A stretch of 13,983 bases of DNA, from the NCBI GenBank assembly GCA_966080355.1, contig CBHROW010000132.1, positions 1 through 13,983 of the forward strand, read 5' to 3'. A model generated the notes under the pieces. It was given only the letters and a program-made list of their open reading frames with translations, was not told the origin of the DNA and did no database searches. Position numbers and translations under genes: made by a program. Origin of the DNA: Chryseosolibacter sp966080355. GTDB taxonomy: Bacteria; Bacteroidota; Bacteroidia; Cytophagales; Cyclobacteriaceae. Every line of letters begins with the position of its first letter. The first letter of the stretch is position 1. Shown here piece by piece: positions 1 through 6,250 of the stretch.

Positions 1-95
1 TGGCCAAGCGGCCCCGGAGCGACAAAAGATTTAATAGAAGTGATGATGTTGGAAGGTCTGGTGAGCTTTTCCCCGGACACTAGTAGCTTTATGCT
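1..95. other. unassigned window-edge sequence
   Basis: No gene can be assigned here. Three plus-strand frames are open from the left edge, with stops at 32-34, 81-83 and 229-231. One of these could be the tail of a gene that begins outside the window, but none has a recognisable sequence. The third would overlap the 3' end of the minus-strand SGNH gene by about 136 bases, which makes it unlikely. I see no convincing terminator hairpin for the SGNH gene. Confidence 0.4.
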
Positions 96-758
96 CTATG
101 CTTTCAGCTTTTTCATGATCAACTCCACCCACTCTTTATACATCTTGCCGCTCGGGTGTAAACCATCGCCTGCAACCAATTCCGGATCTTCGAATCCTTT
201 TCTTGAAATCGGTGTGATGTTGAAATACTGAATACCATACCGCTTTGTGATCGACTCATTCACCGCATTGAATTCATCGATCGCTTTGGTGATCTGTTCT
301 TTTTTCTCTTTTCCAAAAGGAGTGAATCCATAGTCAGGAATGGAGACAACAAAAACTTTCGATTTGTCGCCTCCTGCAAATTCGATCGCCATCTTCAGCA
401 ACTCTTCAAACTCAGGCGCATACGATTCCGCAGATTTTCCCTGGTATTGATTATTCACCCCGATAAGCAACGAAACGAGGTCGTAATCTTTTAAAAGATC
501 ATCTGCAATGATGGCCCGCTTCAGGTCATCGGTTCTCCAGCCGGTTGTAGCGATGGTCTTTGGCCGTGCGAAATTTTCTCCTTTTGCATTGAGCGCATTC
601 ACCAGCTGCACCGGCCACCGCTGCTCGGCATCTACTGCTTCACCGATAGTATATGAATCTCCAAGTGCGAGAAATTTACGTGTCTTATCTGAACGCGTTT
701 GTGCCATGGACGTAAGTGTTGAAAGAACTAAAAGTAAAGCGATCAATTGCTGCTTCAT
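96..758 (-). CDS. secreted SGNH/GDSL-type lipase or esterase
   Basis: A 220-residue SGNH-fold hydrolase, probably cleaving an ester (acyl or acetyl group) on a lipid or carbohydrate in the periplasm or outside the cell. Residues 1-19 form a signal peptide ending SMA before Q20. Block I is GDSYT at 33-37, with nucleophile Ser35. A conserved Gly sits in TTGWRTDD (71-78). Block III reads IGVNNQ (99-104), a variant of GxND. Block V is DGLHPSG (198-204), giving Asp198 and His201 of the triad, so all catalytic positions are present. I chose the ATG at 758, although the frame stays open to 842, because it gives a clean signal peptide; the extra 28 codons lie in repeated intergenic DNA. The gene stands alone and diverges from the ompA-like gene. 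The substrate cannot be told from sequence. Confidence 0.88.
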   Translation of the reverse strand: MKQQLIALLLVLSTLTSMAQTRSDKTRKFLALGDSYTIGEAVDAEQRWPVQLVNALNAKGENFARPKTIATTGWRTDDLKRAIIADDLLKDYDLVSLLIGVNNQYQGKSAESYAPEFEELLKMAIEFAGGDKSKVFVVSIPDYGFTPFGKEKKEQITKAIDEFNAVNESITKRYGIQYFNITPISRKGFEDPELVAGDGLHPSGKMYKEWVELIMKKLKA

Positions 759-761
759 GCT

Positions 762-791
762 CAAATATAAAGATAAAGGCATAGCCACAAA
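762..791 (-). promoter_or_regulatory. possible Bacteroidota-type promoter of the SGNH gene
   Basis: Read on the minus strand, TTTG (791-788) and TATATTTG (769-762) are separated by 18 bases. This fits the known Bacteroidota -33 TTTG / -7 TAnnTTTG pattern. The -7 element ends only three bases before the start codon at 758, so transcription would begin at or inside the ATG. That implies a leaderless message or a chance match. Both elements lie at or near the edge of a tandem repeat copy. Confidence 0.28.
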
Positions 792-822
792 GACTATAAA
801 GATAAGGCATAGCCACAAAGAC
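766..822. repeat. tandem 29/28-bp repeat (two copies)
   Basis: Copy 1 (766-794) and copy 2 (795-822) directly abut and differ by a single A insertion in the GATAAAGG/GATAAGG part. Both contain GGCATAGCCACAAAGAC. On the opposite strand this reads GTCTTTGTGGCTATGCC. The adjoining 826-850 has related CGAAGGCAC/ACGAAG wording, so the repeat appears to sit in a larger low-complexity, text-like stretch. Confidence 0.85.
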
Positions 823-1006
823 CCTAGGGCACGAAGGCACACGAAGAGTTTTATAATCTCGAGCGGCTTTAATTTCTGCGAGCTGTCGGTGGCACAAGCA
901 GGCTTTCAGTCCCAATGTTGCTATGCTCATTGGGATCTTCGACTTTCAGCCTAATGCACTCGGCACGTTATTTTAAAGCTCCTCTTCTCAGATAAAAAAG
1001 AATCTT
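823..1006. other. intergenic region between SGNH and ompA-like genes, with a hairpin
   Basis: I see no gene here. The clearest structure is an 8-bp perfect hairpin, TCCCAATG (910-917) with CATTGGGA (928-935) and a 10-base loop, flanked on both sides by CTTTCAG. No U-run follows on either strand, so it is not a canonical terminator. A short open frame crossing this stretch (508-954) is antisense to the SGNH gene and is not credible. The upstream region of the ompA-like gene has no strong Shine-Dalgarno sequence and no clear TTTG/TAnnTTTG promoter. Confidence 0.5.
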
Positions 1007-1729
1007 ATGAAAAGCATTTCGAATCGAGCAGGAAAGTTTTTGAGTGTGTTGCTTGCAATCTCCTTGTTCTTAAGTGGTTGTAAAAACATGAGCAAATCAC
1101 AGAAGGGAACATATATTGGCGCTGCCGGTGGTGCTGCTGCCGGAGCGGCAATTGGCAAAGCAGCGGGTAATACTGCCATGGGAGCAATTCTCGGAGCAGT
1201 TGTCGGTGGGGCAGCTGGTTACGGTATCGGCCGCTACATGGACAAACAAGCTGAAGAGCTGCGCAAAGATCTTGAAGGCGCAGAGATCGAGCGTGTAGGT
1301 GAAGGTATCAAGATCACCTTCCGCGAAGGAATTCAGTTCGCGCTCAACTCTGACGTGGTGAACGAAACTTCAAAAACGAATTTGCAGGATCTTGCGAAGA
1401 CACTTCAAAAATACAAAGACACCAACATTCTCATTGAGGGTCACACTGATATTACCGGTACTCGCGAGCATAACATGAAGCTTTCAGACGATCGCGCAGA
1501 AGCGGTTGCAGAATACCTCGAATCACTTGGCGTTGCTGCCAAGCGCGTTACTACCAAAGGATACGGCCCTGACCAACCTGTTGGTGATAATAACACGGAC
1601 TACGGCCGTCAACAAAACCGCAGGGTGGAGGTTGCCATCTTTGCCAACGACAAGCTGAAGAAGAAAGCGGAGAAGGGCGAGCTCGGAGAGGTATCCGCTT
1701 CCGAGGGAACGACCCCGGAGAAGAATTAG
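1007..1729 (+). CDS. OmpA-family lipoprotein with glycine zipper (YiaD-like)
   Basis: A 240-residue envelope lipoprotein expected to tie the outer membrane to peptidoglycan. A type II signal peptide ends in lipobox LSGC with Cys25 as the lipidated residue. Residues about 36-76 are a Gly/Ala-rich glycine zipper that can form a membrane-associated hairpin. Residues about 100-212 form the OmpA C-terminal peptidoglycan-binding domain, with IEGHTD (143-148), LSDDRA (159-164) and NRRVEVAI (204-211). Asp148 and Arg163 match the Asp/Arg pair known to hold meso-diaminopimelate in this family. The tail (213-240) is charged and probably disordered. The order zipper then OmpA domain is that of YiaD-type proteins. 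The ATG at 1007 gives a proper lipoprotein signal. The gene appears monocistronic, and the terminator-rich repeat block lies downstream. Confidence 0.92.
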   Translation: MKSISNRAGKFLSVLLAISLFLSGCKNMSKSQKGTYIGAAGGAAAGAAIGKAAGNTAMGAILGAVVGGAAGYGIGRYMDKQAEELRKDLEGAEIERVGEGIKITFREGIQFALNSDVVNETSKTNLQDLAKTLQKYKDTNILIEGHTDITGTREHNMKLSDDRAEAVAEYLESLGVAAKRVTTKGYGPDQPVGDNNTDYGRQQNRRVEVAIFANDKLKKKAEKGELGEVSASEGTTPEKN

Positions 1730-1783
1730 CCGCGAGTCGGAGGCTATGAGTCAGGGAGCTCCATAGACACGAGCCATTTAAGC

Positions 1784-1957
1784 GTGAGATTGTAACTCGT
1801 TGCCATCTGCGGTAGCTTGACTAATTGATAGATTCATCAGGCTTTCAACCTTGATACATCAATTAAATTCAGTCATCCCTCTCCTCCAGGAGAGGGAACG
1901 AGGGTGAGGTGAAAGCAGCCGCGAGTCACGAAGCTTCGAGCCCCGAGCCGTGTTAGG
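1784..1957. repeat. degenerate repeat, unit 1 (174 bp)
   Basis: The unit begins GTGAGATTGTAACTCGTTGCCATC, passes through TTGATA and TTGATACATCAATTAA, and reaches the perfect palindrome CCCTCTCCT/AGGAGAGGG (1877-1896). It then reads ACGAGGGTGAGGTGAAAG and ends in the GCGAGTCACGAAGCTTCGAGCC block (1921-1942). Bases 1870-1915 are identical to 2256-2301 of unit 3, and bases 1917-1942 are identical to 2303-2328. Confidence 0.85.
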
Positions 1958-2167
1958 GTGAGATCGCAACTCGTTGTCATCTAGGAAGAATGAACTAATT
2001 GATAAGTTTATCGTGACCTAGGTCTTGATGCATCAACTACATTTAGTCATCCCTCTCATCCAGGAGAGAAAGAATGAGGACGAGGTGAAAGTCCCGGCTT
2101 CACTTTAGTAGTCGGGACGTTCTATTTATCCAAACAGCTCGCAACTCGTAGCCTCGAGCCGGGAAGA
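1958..2167. repeat. degenerate repeat, unit 2 (210 bp), the most diverged copy
   Basis: The unit starts GTGAGATCGCAACTCGTTGTCATC and keeps CTAATTGATAAG, CTTGATGCATCAA and TTTAGTCATCCCTCTC. Its palindrome is decayed (CTCTCATCCAGGAGAG around 2053-2068). After GAGGTGAAAG it diverges from units 1 and 3: a CCCGG...GTCGGGAC hairpin (2091-2118) replaces the GCGAGTCACG block, followed by GCTCGCAACTCGTAGCCTCGAGCC. Confidence 0.75.
2091..2122 (+). terminator. hairpin within repeat unit 2, possible terminator
   Basis: GTCCCGGC (2091-2098) pairs with GTCGGGAC (2111-2118) over eight base pairs including one G-U, leaving a 12-base loop. A broken T-rich stretch (GTTCTATTTAT) follows. It shares the CCCG/CGGG stem type with the two better hairpins downstream. 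The weak U-tract makes it a doubtful stand-alone terminator. Confidence 0.4.
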
Positions 2168-2343
2168 ATGAGATTGTAATTTGTTGTGAGGTGCGATAGA
2201 GTAAGTTTATTTGATAGACTCATCGTGGCTTTCGATCTTGAGCATCAATTAGATCCAGTCATCCCTCTCCTCCAGGAGAGGGAACGAGGGTGAGGTGAAA
2301 GTAGCCGCGAGTCACGAAGCTTCGAGCCACGAGCTGTGCAGAG
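2168..2343. repeat. degenerate repeat, unit 3 (about 176 bp)
   Basis: The unit starts ATGAGATTGTAATTTGTTG and continues through TTGATAGACTCATC and CTTGAGCATCAATTAGATC to the perfect palindrome at 2263-2282, then CGAAGCTTCGAGCC at 2315-2328. It shares a 46-bp and a 26-bp exact block with unit 1, separated by one mismatch. It runs directly into the terminator at 2351-2384. Confidence 0.85.
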
Positions 2344-2350
2344 TAAAACG

Positions 2351-2384
2351 AAATCCCGACTTCCGATTGGGGTCGGGATTTTTT
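2351..2384 (+). terminator. intrinsic terminator, strong
   Basis: A 10-bp stem, AAATCCCGAC (2351-2360) with GTCGGGATTT (2372-2381), closes an 11-base loop and runs into an unbroken T6 tract (2379-2384). An A-rich stretch (AAAACGAAA) on the left gives a U-rich tail on the other strand, so it may work in both directions. It would stop plus-strand transcription from the ompA-like side. Confidence 0.8.
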
Positions 2385-2490
2385 GCTGGGTCGGGTAAAA
2401 TCTGTCATTGCTTGCGTGTGGAGGTTCCCTTTAGGGCCAGGGGTGAGCGCGGGTGAAATAAGCCACGAGCAGCGAACTTCGAGCTGTGCG

Positions 2491-2544
2491 GAGCAAAATA
2501 AAAATCCCGACTTTTAACCAGATAGTCGGGATTCCTATTTGCTC
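2491..2544. terminator. bidirectional intrinsic terminator between convergent genes
   Basis: The core stem AATCCCGACT (2503-2512) with AGTCGGGATT (2524-2533) has a loop of 11 bases. Outer arms GAGCAAAATA (2491-2500) and TATTTGCTC (2536-2544) nearly extend it. Minus-strand transcripts from the MFS gene (stop at 2578) meet A/T-rich flanks reading ATTTTTATTTTGC past the stem, which suits termination of that operon. The element is a second copy of the terminator at 2351: both follow CGAGCTGTGC(A/G)GAG(T/C)AAAA. Confidence 0.75.
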
Positions 2545-2577
2545 AAAATACCTCGCAACTCGCGGCTCGAAGCTCCG

Positions 2578-3912
2578 CTACGCAGTAGCAGCCAGGTGCG
2601 GTTTCTTCCTGCTGCGCATATAAACATTCAAAGCTGCAAAGAGAATGATCAAAATGCCCGGGAGTATAGATACATAACGCAAGGTCATCTGAGGTCCTTC
2701 GGTGTCGATCGATGCACCCATCAGTGGAAGCACCATCGAAGTAGCTACCATACCAGCGCCACCCAGGATAGAAAGTCCGAGGGCTCCGCTGCCTGGAATA
2801 TACTCAGCTACAAACCCGAGCATGGTGGGCCAGAAGTAACAGATCCCCAAAGCAAAAACAATTGCCGCGAACATGGTGAAGCCAGCACCCTCGGCAATAC
2901 TCAACAGATAAAGCCCGATAAAGGCAAGCGTTGCGGATCCAAGTAAAACGCCAGCAGGATTCAACCGATGAATAAGCGGGCCGGCAAAATATCTTCCCAC
3001 CGCCATAATGCCTGTTACCACTACTAAGATGATCATCGGGTTGATGCCACTGTTGGTAAGCAGGGCATTAATCCATTGGTTCGTTCCGAGTTCTGTTGAA
3101 GCCGTCATGAACATACACATCAGCATGAATGGGAAGAGCAGTGTCCCTTTGTTAACGACCTTGCCTTCAATGAACACAACGATCACTACGATAGCCATAA
3201 CAATATAAGTTATCGTGTTGAACTGAATGGCCAGTCCGGGTATGCTGGCTGCGAGGATCATACCGGTTACGACAACCAAAATGGTAAATGGCGCACCGAC
3301 ATTCTTCAACATGTCTTTATAGGAGACACCGGTGCTCACGCGCTCGGTCTCTGGAATTGTCTGGCCAAAGAACATGAAGCCATAGAGCGCGAGCGGGATG
3401 AACAGCAACGATGTAAGCAATTGCCAGCTGAGGTTCAGGTTATCCATAAGTACCCATGCAAGAATTCCACCGATCACAATGCCACCGGGGAACCAAACGT
3501 GGAATCGGTTGAGCCACTTGGTCTTGTTTTCGGCATGGATGGTCGCAACGAGGGGGTTACACGCAGCTTCAACACTTCCGTTACCGAGGCCGATAAATAC
3601 ATTGGCAACGAACAGCATGGTCCTGTCTTTCGCCATGAGCAGCAGGATAATGCCGATAAGATGCATGCTGAAGGCTAACCAAATGATGCTGCGCGTCTTT
3701 ACTACATCGATCACGAGTCCACCGATGTACATCGCAACGGTGAAACCCCAGAAGGCCGGACCGAAAGCCCAACCCACATCCTGAGCGGAGAGGCCATATT
3801 CATTTTGAAATACTGCCTCGATCTTGGCCCTGATCGCGAACGTGAGTGACGTCACGAGCAGCGCGAGACAGGAGGCCACGAACAATCTTGAAGCATTGAA
3901 ATTCTTTTCCAT
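2578..3912 (-). CDS. MFS sugar transporter, probably the xylose permease of this locus
   Basis: A 444-residue inner-membrane carrier of the major facilitator superfamily with about 12-14 hydrophobic segments. The first is at roughly 9-27 and the last at 413-432. A hydrophilic central loop (about 183-206) splits the two halves. The segment GNGSVEAACNPLVA (110-123) and the general look recall the fucose/sugar symporter branch of MFS carriers in Bacteroidota. That assignment comes from memory of the family, not from an alignment. The frame is open to 4002, but I place the start at the ATG at 3912: it leads straight into the first membrane segment, and a start at 4002 would overlap the upstream regulator's end. 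The gene lies 67 bases behind that regulator on the same strand, so co-transcription is likely. Xylose as substrate is inferred from the neighbours only. Confidence 0.82.
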   Translation of the reverse strand: MEKNFNASRLFVASCLALLVTSLTFAIRAKIEAVFQNEYGLSAQDVGWAFGPAFWGFTVAMYIGGLVIDVVKTRSIIWLAFSMHLIGIILLLMAKDRTMLFVANVFIGLGNGSVEAACNPLVATIHAENKTKWLNRFHVWFPGGIVIGGILAWVLMDNLNLSWQLLTSLLFIPLALYGFMFFGQTIPETERVSTGVSYKDMLKNVGAPFTILVVVTGMILAASIPGLAIQFNTITYIVMAIVVIVVFIEGKVVNKGTLLFPFMLMCMFMTASTELGTNQWINALLTNSGINPMIILVVVTGIMAVGRYFAGPLIHRLNPAGVLLGSATLAFIGLYLLSIAEGAGFTMFAAIVFALGICYFWPTMLGFVAEYIPGSGALGLSILGGAGMVATSMVLPLMGASIDTEGPQMTLRYVSILPGILIILFAALNVYMRSRKKPHLAATA

Positions 3913-3979
3913 GAGGTTCAGGTTTTGGTTGTAAACGTGTATTGAATATGATGTTAAATTTTCTTCTATGCAAGCAGGG
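3913..3979 (-). other. 67-bp gap between regulator and transporter
   Basis: The gap is short and A/T-rich on the coding strand. I see no hairpin terminator, no copy of the TAGTCA palindrome and no convincing TTTG/TAnnTTTG promoter. This supports one minus-strand transcript for the regulator and the transporter. Confidence 0.4.
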
Positions 3980-4675
3980 TCAAAGCTCGAATGAAAAACC
4001 ATTACGCGTCAATGAATCGTAGATCTTTTTGTCGAACTGGTAGAGGCTGGCAGCCCGGTGCGACACGGCTTTCTGTTTTTCGTCACACTCCACCAGCAGG
4101 TTCATGTTCAAAAGCTTTCTTCTGAAATTAGGCTTGTCCACTTCCGTCTCCAGTATTGCCTCGTACAATTGCTGGATCTGGTTGAGCGTGAATTTCTTGG
4201 GGAGGAGATTGAACCCGATCGGTTCATGCTTCACTTTATGTTTAAGATGCTCGAATCCGAATTTGAGGATCTCATTGTGATCGTAGGGAAGCTTGGGCAC
4301 TTCGTGAATGTTGACCCATTTTGCATCGGAGGCAGTGAAACCGGGATTCAATGCATAGTTGTCTGCATTCACCAGGGCATAGTAAGCGATGGTGATTACG
4401 CGTTTCTTCGGATATCTCTTAACATCGCCAAAGGATCGAAGCTGTTCGAGGTAAATATTGGAAACACCCGTCAGGGATTTCAGGAGCCGCGTTGCAGCTT
4501 CATCCACATCTTCATTGTAACGGATCCAACCACCGGGCAAAGCCCACTTTCCTTTGCTGATACCTTCACCGTGTTTGATGAGCAGGATGTCGAGTTCGCT
4601 GTCGCGGAAACCGAAGATCAGGCAATCGATTGAGAGTGCTTCGATGACCCGGGAAGAAAAGGCCGATGATCCCAT
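3980..4675 (-). CDS. xylR: Nudix-type sugar-responsive regulator, XylR/AraR-NrtR family
   Basis: A 231-residue transcription factor with an N-terminal Nudix fold (about 10-140) and a C-terminal winged helix (about 152-228, around FTLNQIQQLYEAILE). The Nudix box at 49-71 keeps Gly49 and Glu54 but reads RLLKSLTGV where enzymes have REUxEExGU. Three metal-binding glutamates are therefore gone and the fold should bind, not hydrolyse. This is the pattern of the NrtR-like sugar regulators known in Bacteroidota, where XylR and AraR control pentose genes. Position supports XylR: it is divergent from xylB-xylA and followed on its own strand by a sugar transporter. The ligand is probably a pathway sugar or phosphate, and the operator is probably the palindrome at 4709-4725. 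AraR-like specificity cannot be excluded, but no arabinose gene is present. Confidence 0.85.
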   Translation of the reverse strand: MGSSAFSSRVIEALSIDCLIFGFRDSELDILLIKHGEGISKGKWALPGGWIRYNEDVDEAATRLLKSLTGVSNIYLEQLRSFGDVKRYPKKRVITIAYYALVNADNYALNPGFTASDAKWVNIHEVPKLPYDHNEILKFGFEHLKHKVKHEPIGFNLLPKKFTLNQIQQLYEAILETEVDKPNFRRKLLNMNLLVECDEKQKAVSHRAASLYQFDKKIYDSLTRNGFSFEL

Positions 4676-4708
4676 AGCATGCGGAAGTTATAAAAAAATC
4701 TGAAAATT

Positions 4709-4725
4709 ATAGTCATTTTGACTAT
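4709..4725. promoter_or_regulatory. 17-bp palindrome, candidate XylR operator
   Basis: The perfect arms ATAGTCA (4709-4715) and TGACTAT (4719-4725) are separated by TTT. The palindrome sits near the centre of the 84-bp region between the divergent xylR and xylB starts, where one dimeric regulator could control both directions. I find no second copy before the other genes. A convincing -33/-7 promoter pair is not visible on either strand. The nearest -7-like strings, TATTTG at 4723-4728 and TAATTTTC (minus strand, 4710-4703), overlap or touch the palindrome, which would suit repression. Confidence 0.65.
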
Positions 4726-4759
4726 TTGTAAATAATATTGATTTCCCAAACAGCCACAC

Positions 4760-6250
4760 ATGCCCCGATACCTTCTTGGTCTTGATATTGGAAGCTCATC
4801 GATCAAGGCGTCCCTTGTAGATGCTGACGCTGGAAGTGCGCTGGCAACCGCGCAATCTCCCCATGAAGAATTGCCGATGCTCGCCATTCAACCCGGATGG
4901 GCAGAACAGGATCCTGACGTGTGGTGGCACCATGCGCAACTCGCTGTCACACATGTGCTGCAAAAATCCAAGGTAGATGGTAACCAGGTCGTTTCCATCG
5001 GGATATCTTATCAGATGCACGGATTGGTGGTAGTTGATAAAGATCTTAAGCCTTTGCGTCCGTCAATTATCTGGTGCGATAGCCGTGCAGTTGGCATTGG
5101 AGAAAAAGCAAATCAATCCCTTGGCAGCCAGTATTGTCTCGAACATTTTCTGAATTCTCCCGGAAACTTCACCGCCTCAAAGCTTGCGTGGGTGAAGATC
5201 AATGAACCGCATGTTTATTCGAAGATCAGGACGATCATGCTTCCGGGCGATTACATCACGTTGAAACTGACAGGCGAAACCGTTACCACGGATTCAAGTC
5301 TTTCGGAAGGCATCTTCTGGGATTATCAATCGGCCTCGGTTTCACAAGCGCTTCTTAATTACTTCGGATTCGACAGCGATCTCATTCCGCGAATGACTTC
5401 CGTTTTTTCAGTTCATGGTACGATAAGAAAAGAGGTTGCCGAAGAACTTGGATTGAATCCTAAGGCTGTTGTCTCATACACGTCTGGTGATCAACCCAAC
5501 AACGCGTTTTCATTGAATGTAACACGGCCGGGTGAGACGGCCGCGACTGCCGGAACTTCGGGTGTGATCTACTCCGTGACAGATAAAAATGCATTCGATC
5601 GTAAGTCGCGCGTGAACACGTTCGTTCATGTCAACAATTCCGCAGAAGCGAGATCGAACGGTGTTCTACTTTGTATCAATGGTACAGGAATTCTCAACAG
5701 CTGGCTTCGAAAGAATACAGCCTCGGCCGCCCCGCTTGATTATGAGGTTATCAACGCCATCGCTGCAAAATCGCCAATCGGTGCGGAAGGTGTGATCGTA
5801 CTTCCGTTCGGCAACGGAGCCGAGCGCATTCTCGAGAACAAAGCCATCGGTTCTTCTTTTCACAACATCGACTTCAATCAGCATACGCAATCACATTTGT
5901 TTCGCGCTGCGCAGGAAGGAATTGTATTCGCACTTCGGTACGGGTTCGACATTTTTCGCGAGATGGGATTGAACACTACCGTGATCCGCGCGGGCCATGC
6001 GAATATGTTTCTCAGTCCTTTGTTCCGCGAAGCGTTTGTCAACACCATGGGCGTGCCGCTCGAACTCTATAATACGGATGGTGCAACAGGCGCTGCCATC
6101 GGAAGTGGGGTTGGCGCGGGGCTGTTCGATATCAGGTCAGCATTCAAAGGACTGAAGATGATTTCACTGGAAGAACCGGATGCATCGCGACAAGCGCAGT
6201 ATCACCAAACCTATCAACATTGGAAATTAAAACTTGAACAATATTTATGA
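4760..6250 (+). CDS. xylB: xylulokinase (FGGY family)
   Basis: A cytoplasmic kinase of 496 residues, normal for the family, that phosphorylates D-xylulose to D-xylulose-5-phosphate with ATP. The first FGGY domain opens with the phosphate-binding loop LGLDIGSSSIK (6-16, Asp9). It continues with PGWAEQDP (45-52), the xylulokinase-like ISYQMHGLV (82-90) and IIWCDSRA (103-110). The second domain begins near 255 with GETAATAGTSGV (258-269). Asp244 in SGDQPNN (242-248) is the expected catalytic base. The start follows the divergent promoter region by 84 bases, with no strong Shine-Dalgarno sequence. Its TGA overlaps the xylA ATG (ATGA), implying coupled translation. A different FGGY substrate is unlikely given the adjacent isomerase and regulator. 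Confidence 0.95.
   Translation: MPRYLLGLDIGSSSIKASLVDADAGSALATAQSPHEELPMLAIQPGWAEQDPDVWWHHAQLAVTHVLQKSKVDGNQVVSIGISYQMHGLVVVDKDLKPLRPSIIWCDSRAVGIGEKANQSLGSQYCLEHFLNSPGNFTASKLAWVKINEPHVYSKIRTIMLPGDYITLKLTGETVTTDSSLSEGIFWDYQSASVSQALLNYFGFDSDLIPRMTSVFSVHGTIRKEVAEELGLNPKAVVSYTSGDQPNNAFSLNVTRPGETAATAGTSGVIYSVTDKNAFDRKSRVNTFVHVNNSAEARSNGVLLCINGTGILNSWLRKNTASAAPLDYEVINAIAAKSPIGAEGVIVLPFGNGAERILENKAIGSSFHNIDFNQHTQSHLFRAAQEGIVFALRYGFDIFREMGLNTTVIRAGHANMFLSPLFREAFVNTMGVPLELYNTDGATGAAIGSGVGAGLFDIRSAFKGLKMISLEEPDASRQAQYHQTYQHWKLKLEQYL

Larger units (their letters stand above)
1730..2577. other. 848-bp gene-free repeat and terminator block between convergent genes
   Basis: This stretch separates the plus-strand ompA-like gene from the minus-strand MFS gene, whose stop codon begins at 2578. 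It has no credible coding frame. The open frame 2539-2946 starts in the repeats and runs antisense through the transporter. The block holds three degenerate repeat units, CCCTCTCCT palindromes, recurrent CTCGCAACTCG / CGAAGCTTCGAGCC wording on both strands, and three hairpins with CCCGAC/GTCGGG stems. Each part is listed separately. Confidence 0.8.

Noticed and set aside
2..30. tRNA-like string TGGCCAAGCGGCC at the left edge
   Set aside because: It resembles a D-arm, but no anticodon stem, T-arm or CCA end follows.
758..842. Longer start for the SGNH protein adding 28 residues
   Set aside because: The extra codons lie in the tandem repeat and would bury the signal peptide, which begins cleanly at 758.
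1784..2343. Repeats considered as a CRISPR array
   Set aside because: The units are 174-210 bp, degenerate, and have no short identical repeats with regular unique spacers.
2539..2946. 135-codon plus-strand open frame beginning in the terminator/repeat region
   Set aside because: Most of it is antisense to the MFS gene, and the rest is repeat sequence without domain character.
3913..4002. Longer start for the MFS transporter at 4002
   Set aside because: It would overlap the end of the regulator gene and add a polar 30-residue tail ahead of the first membrane segment.
4058..4633. 191-codon plus-strand open frame
   Set aside because: It lies fully antisense to the Nudix regulator, which has clear domain motifs, and its own translation has none.
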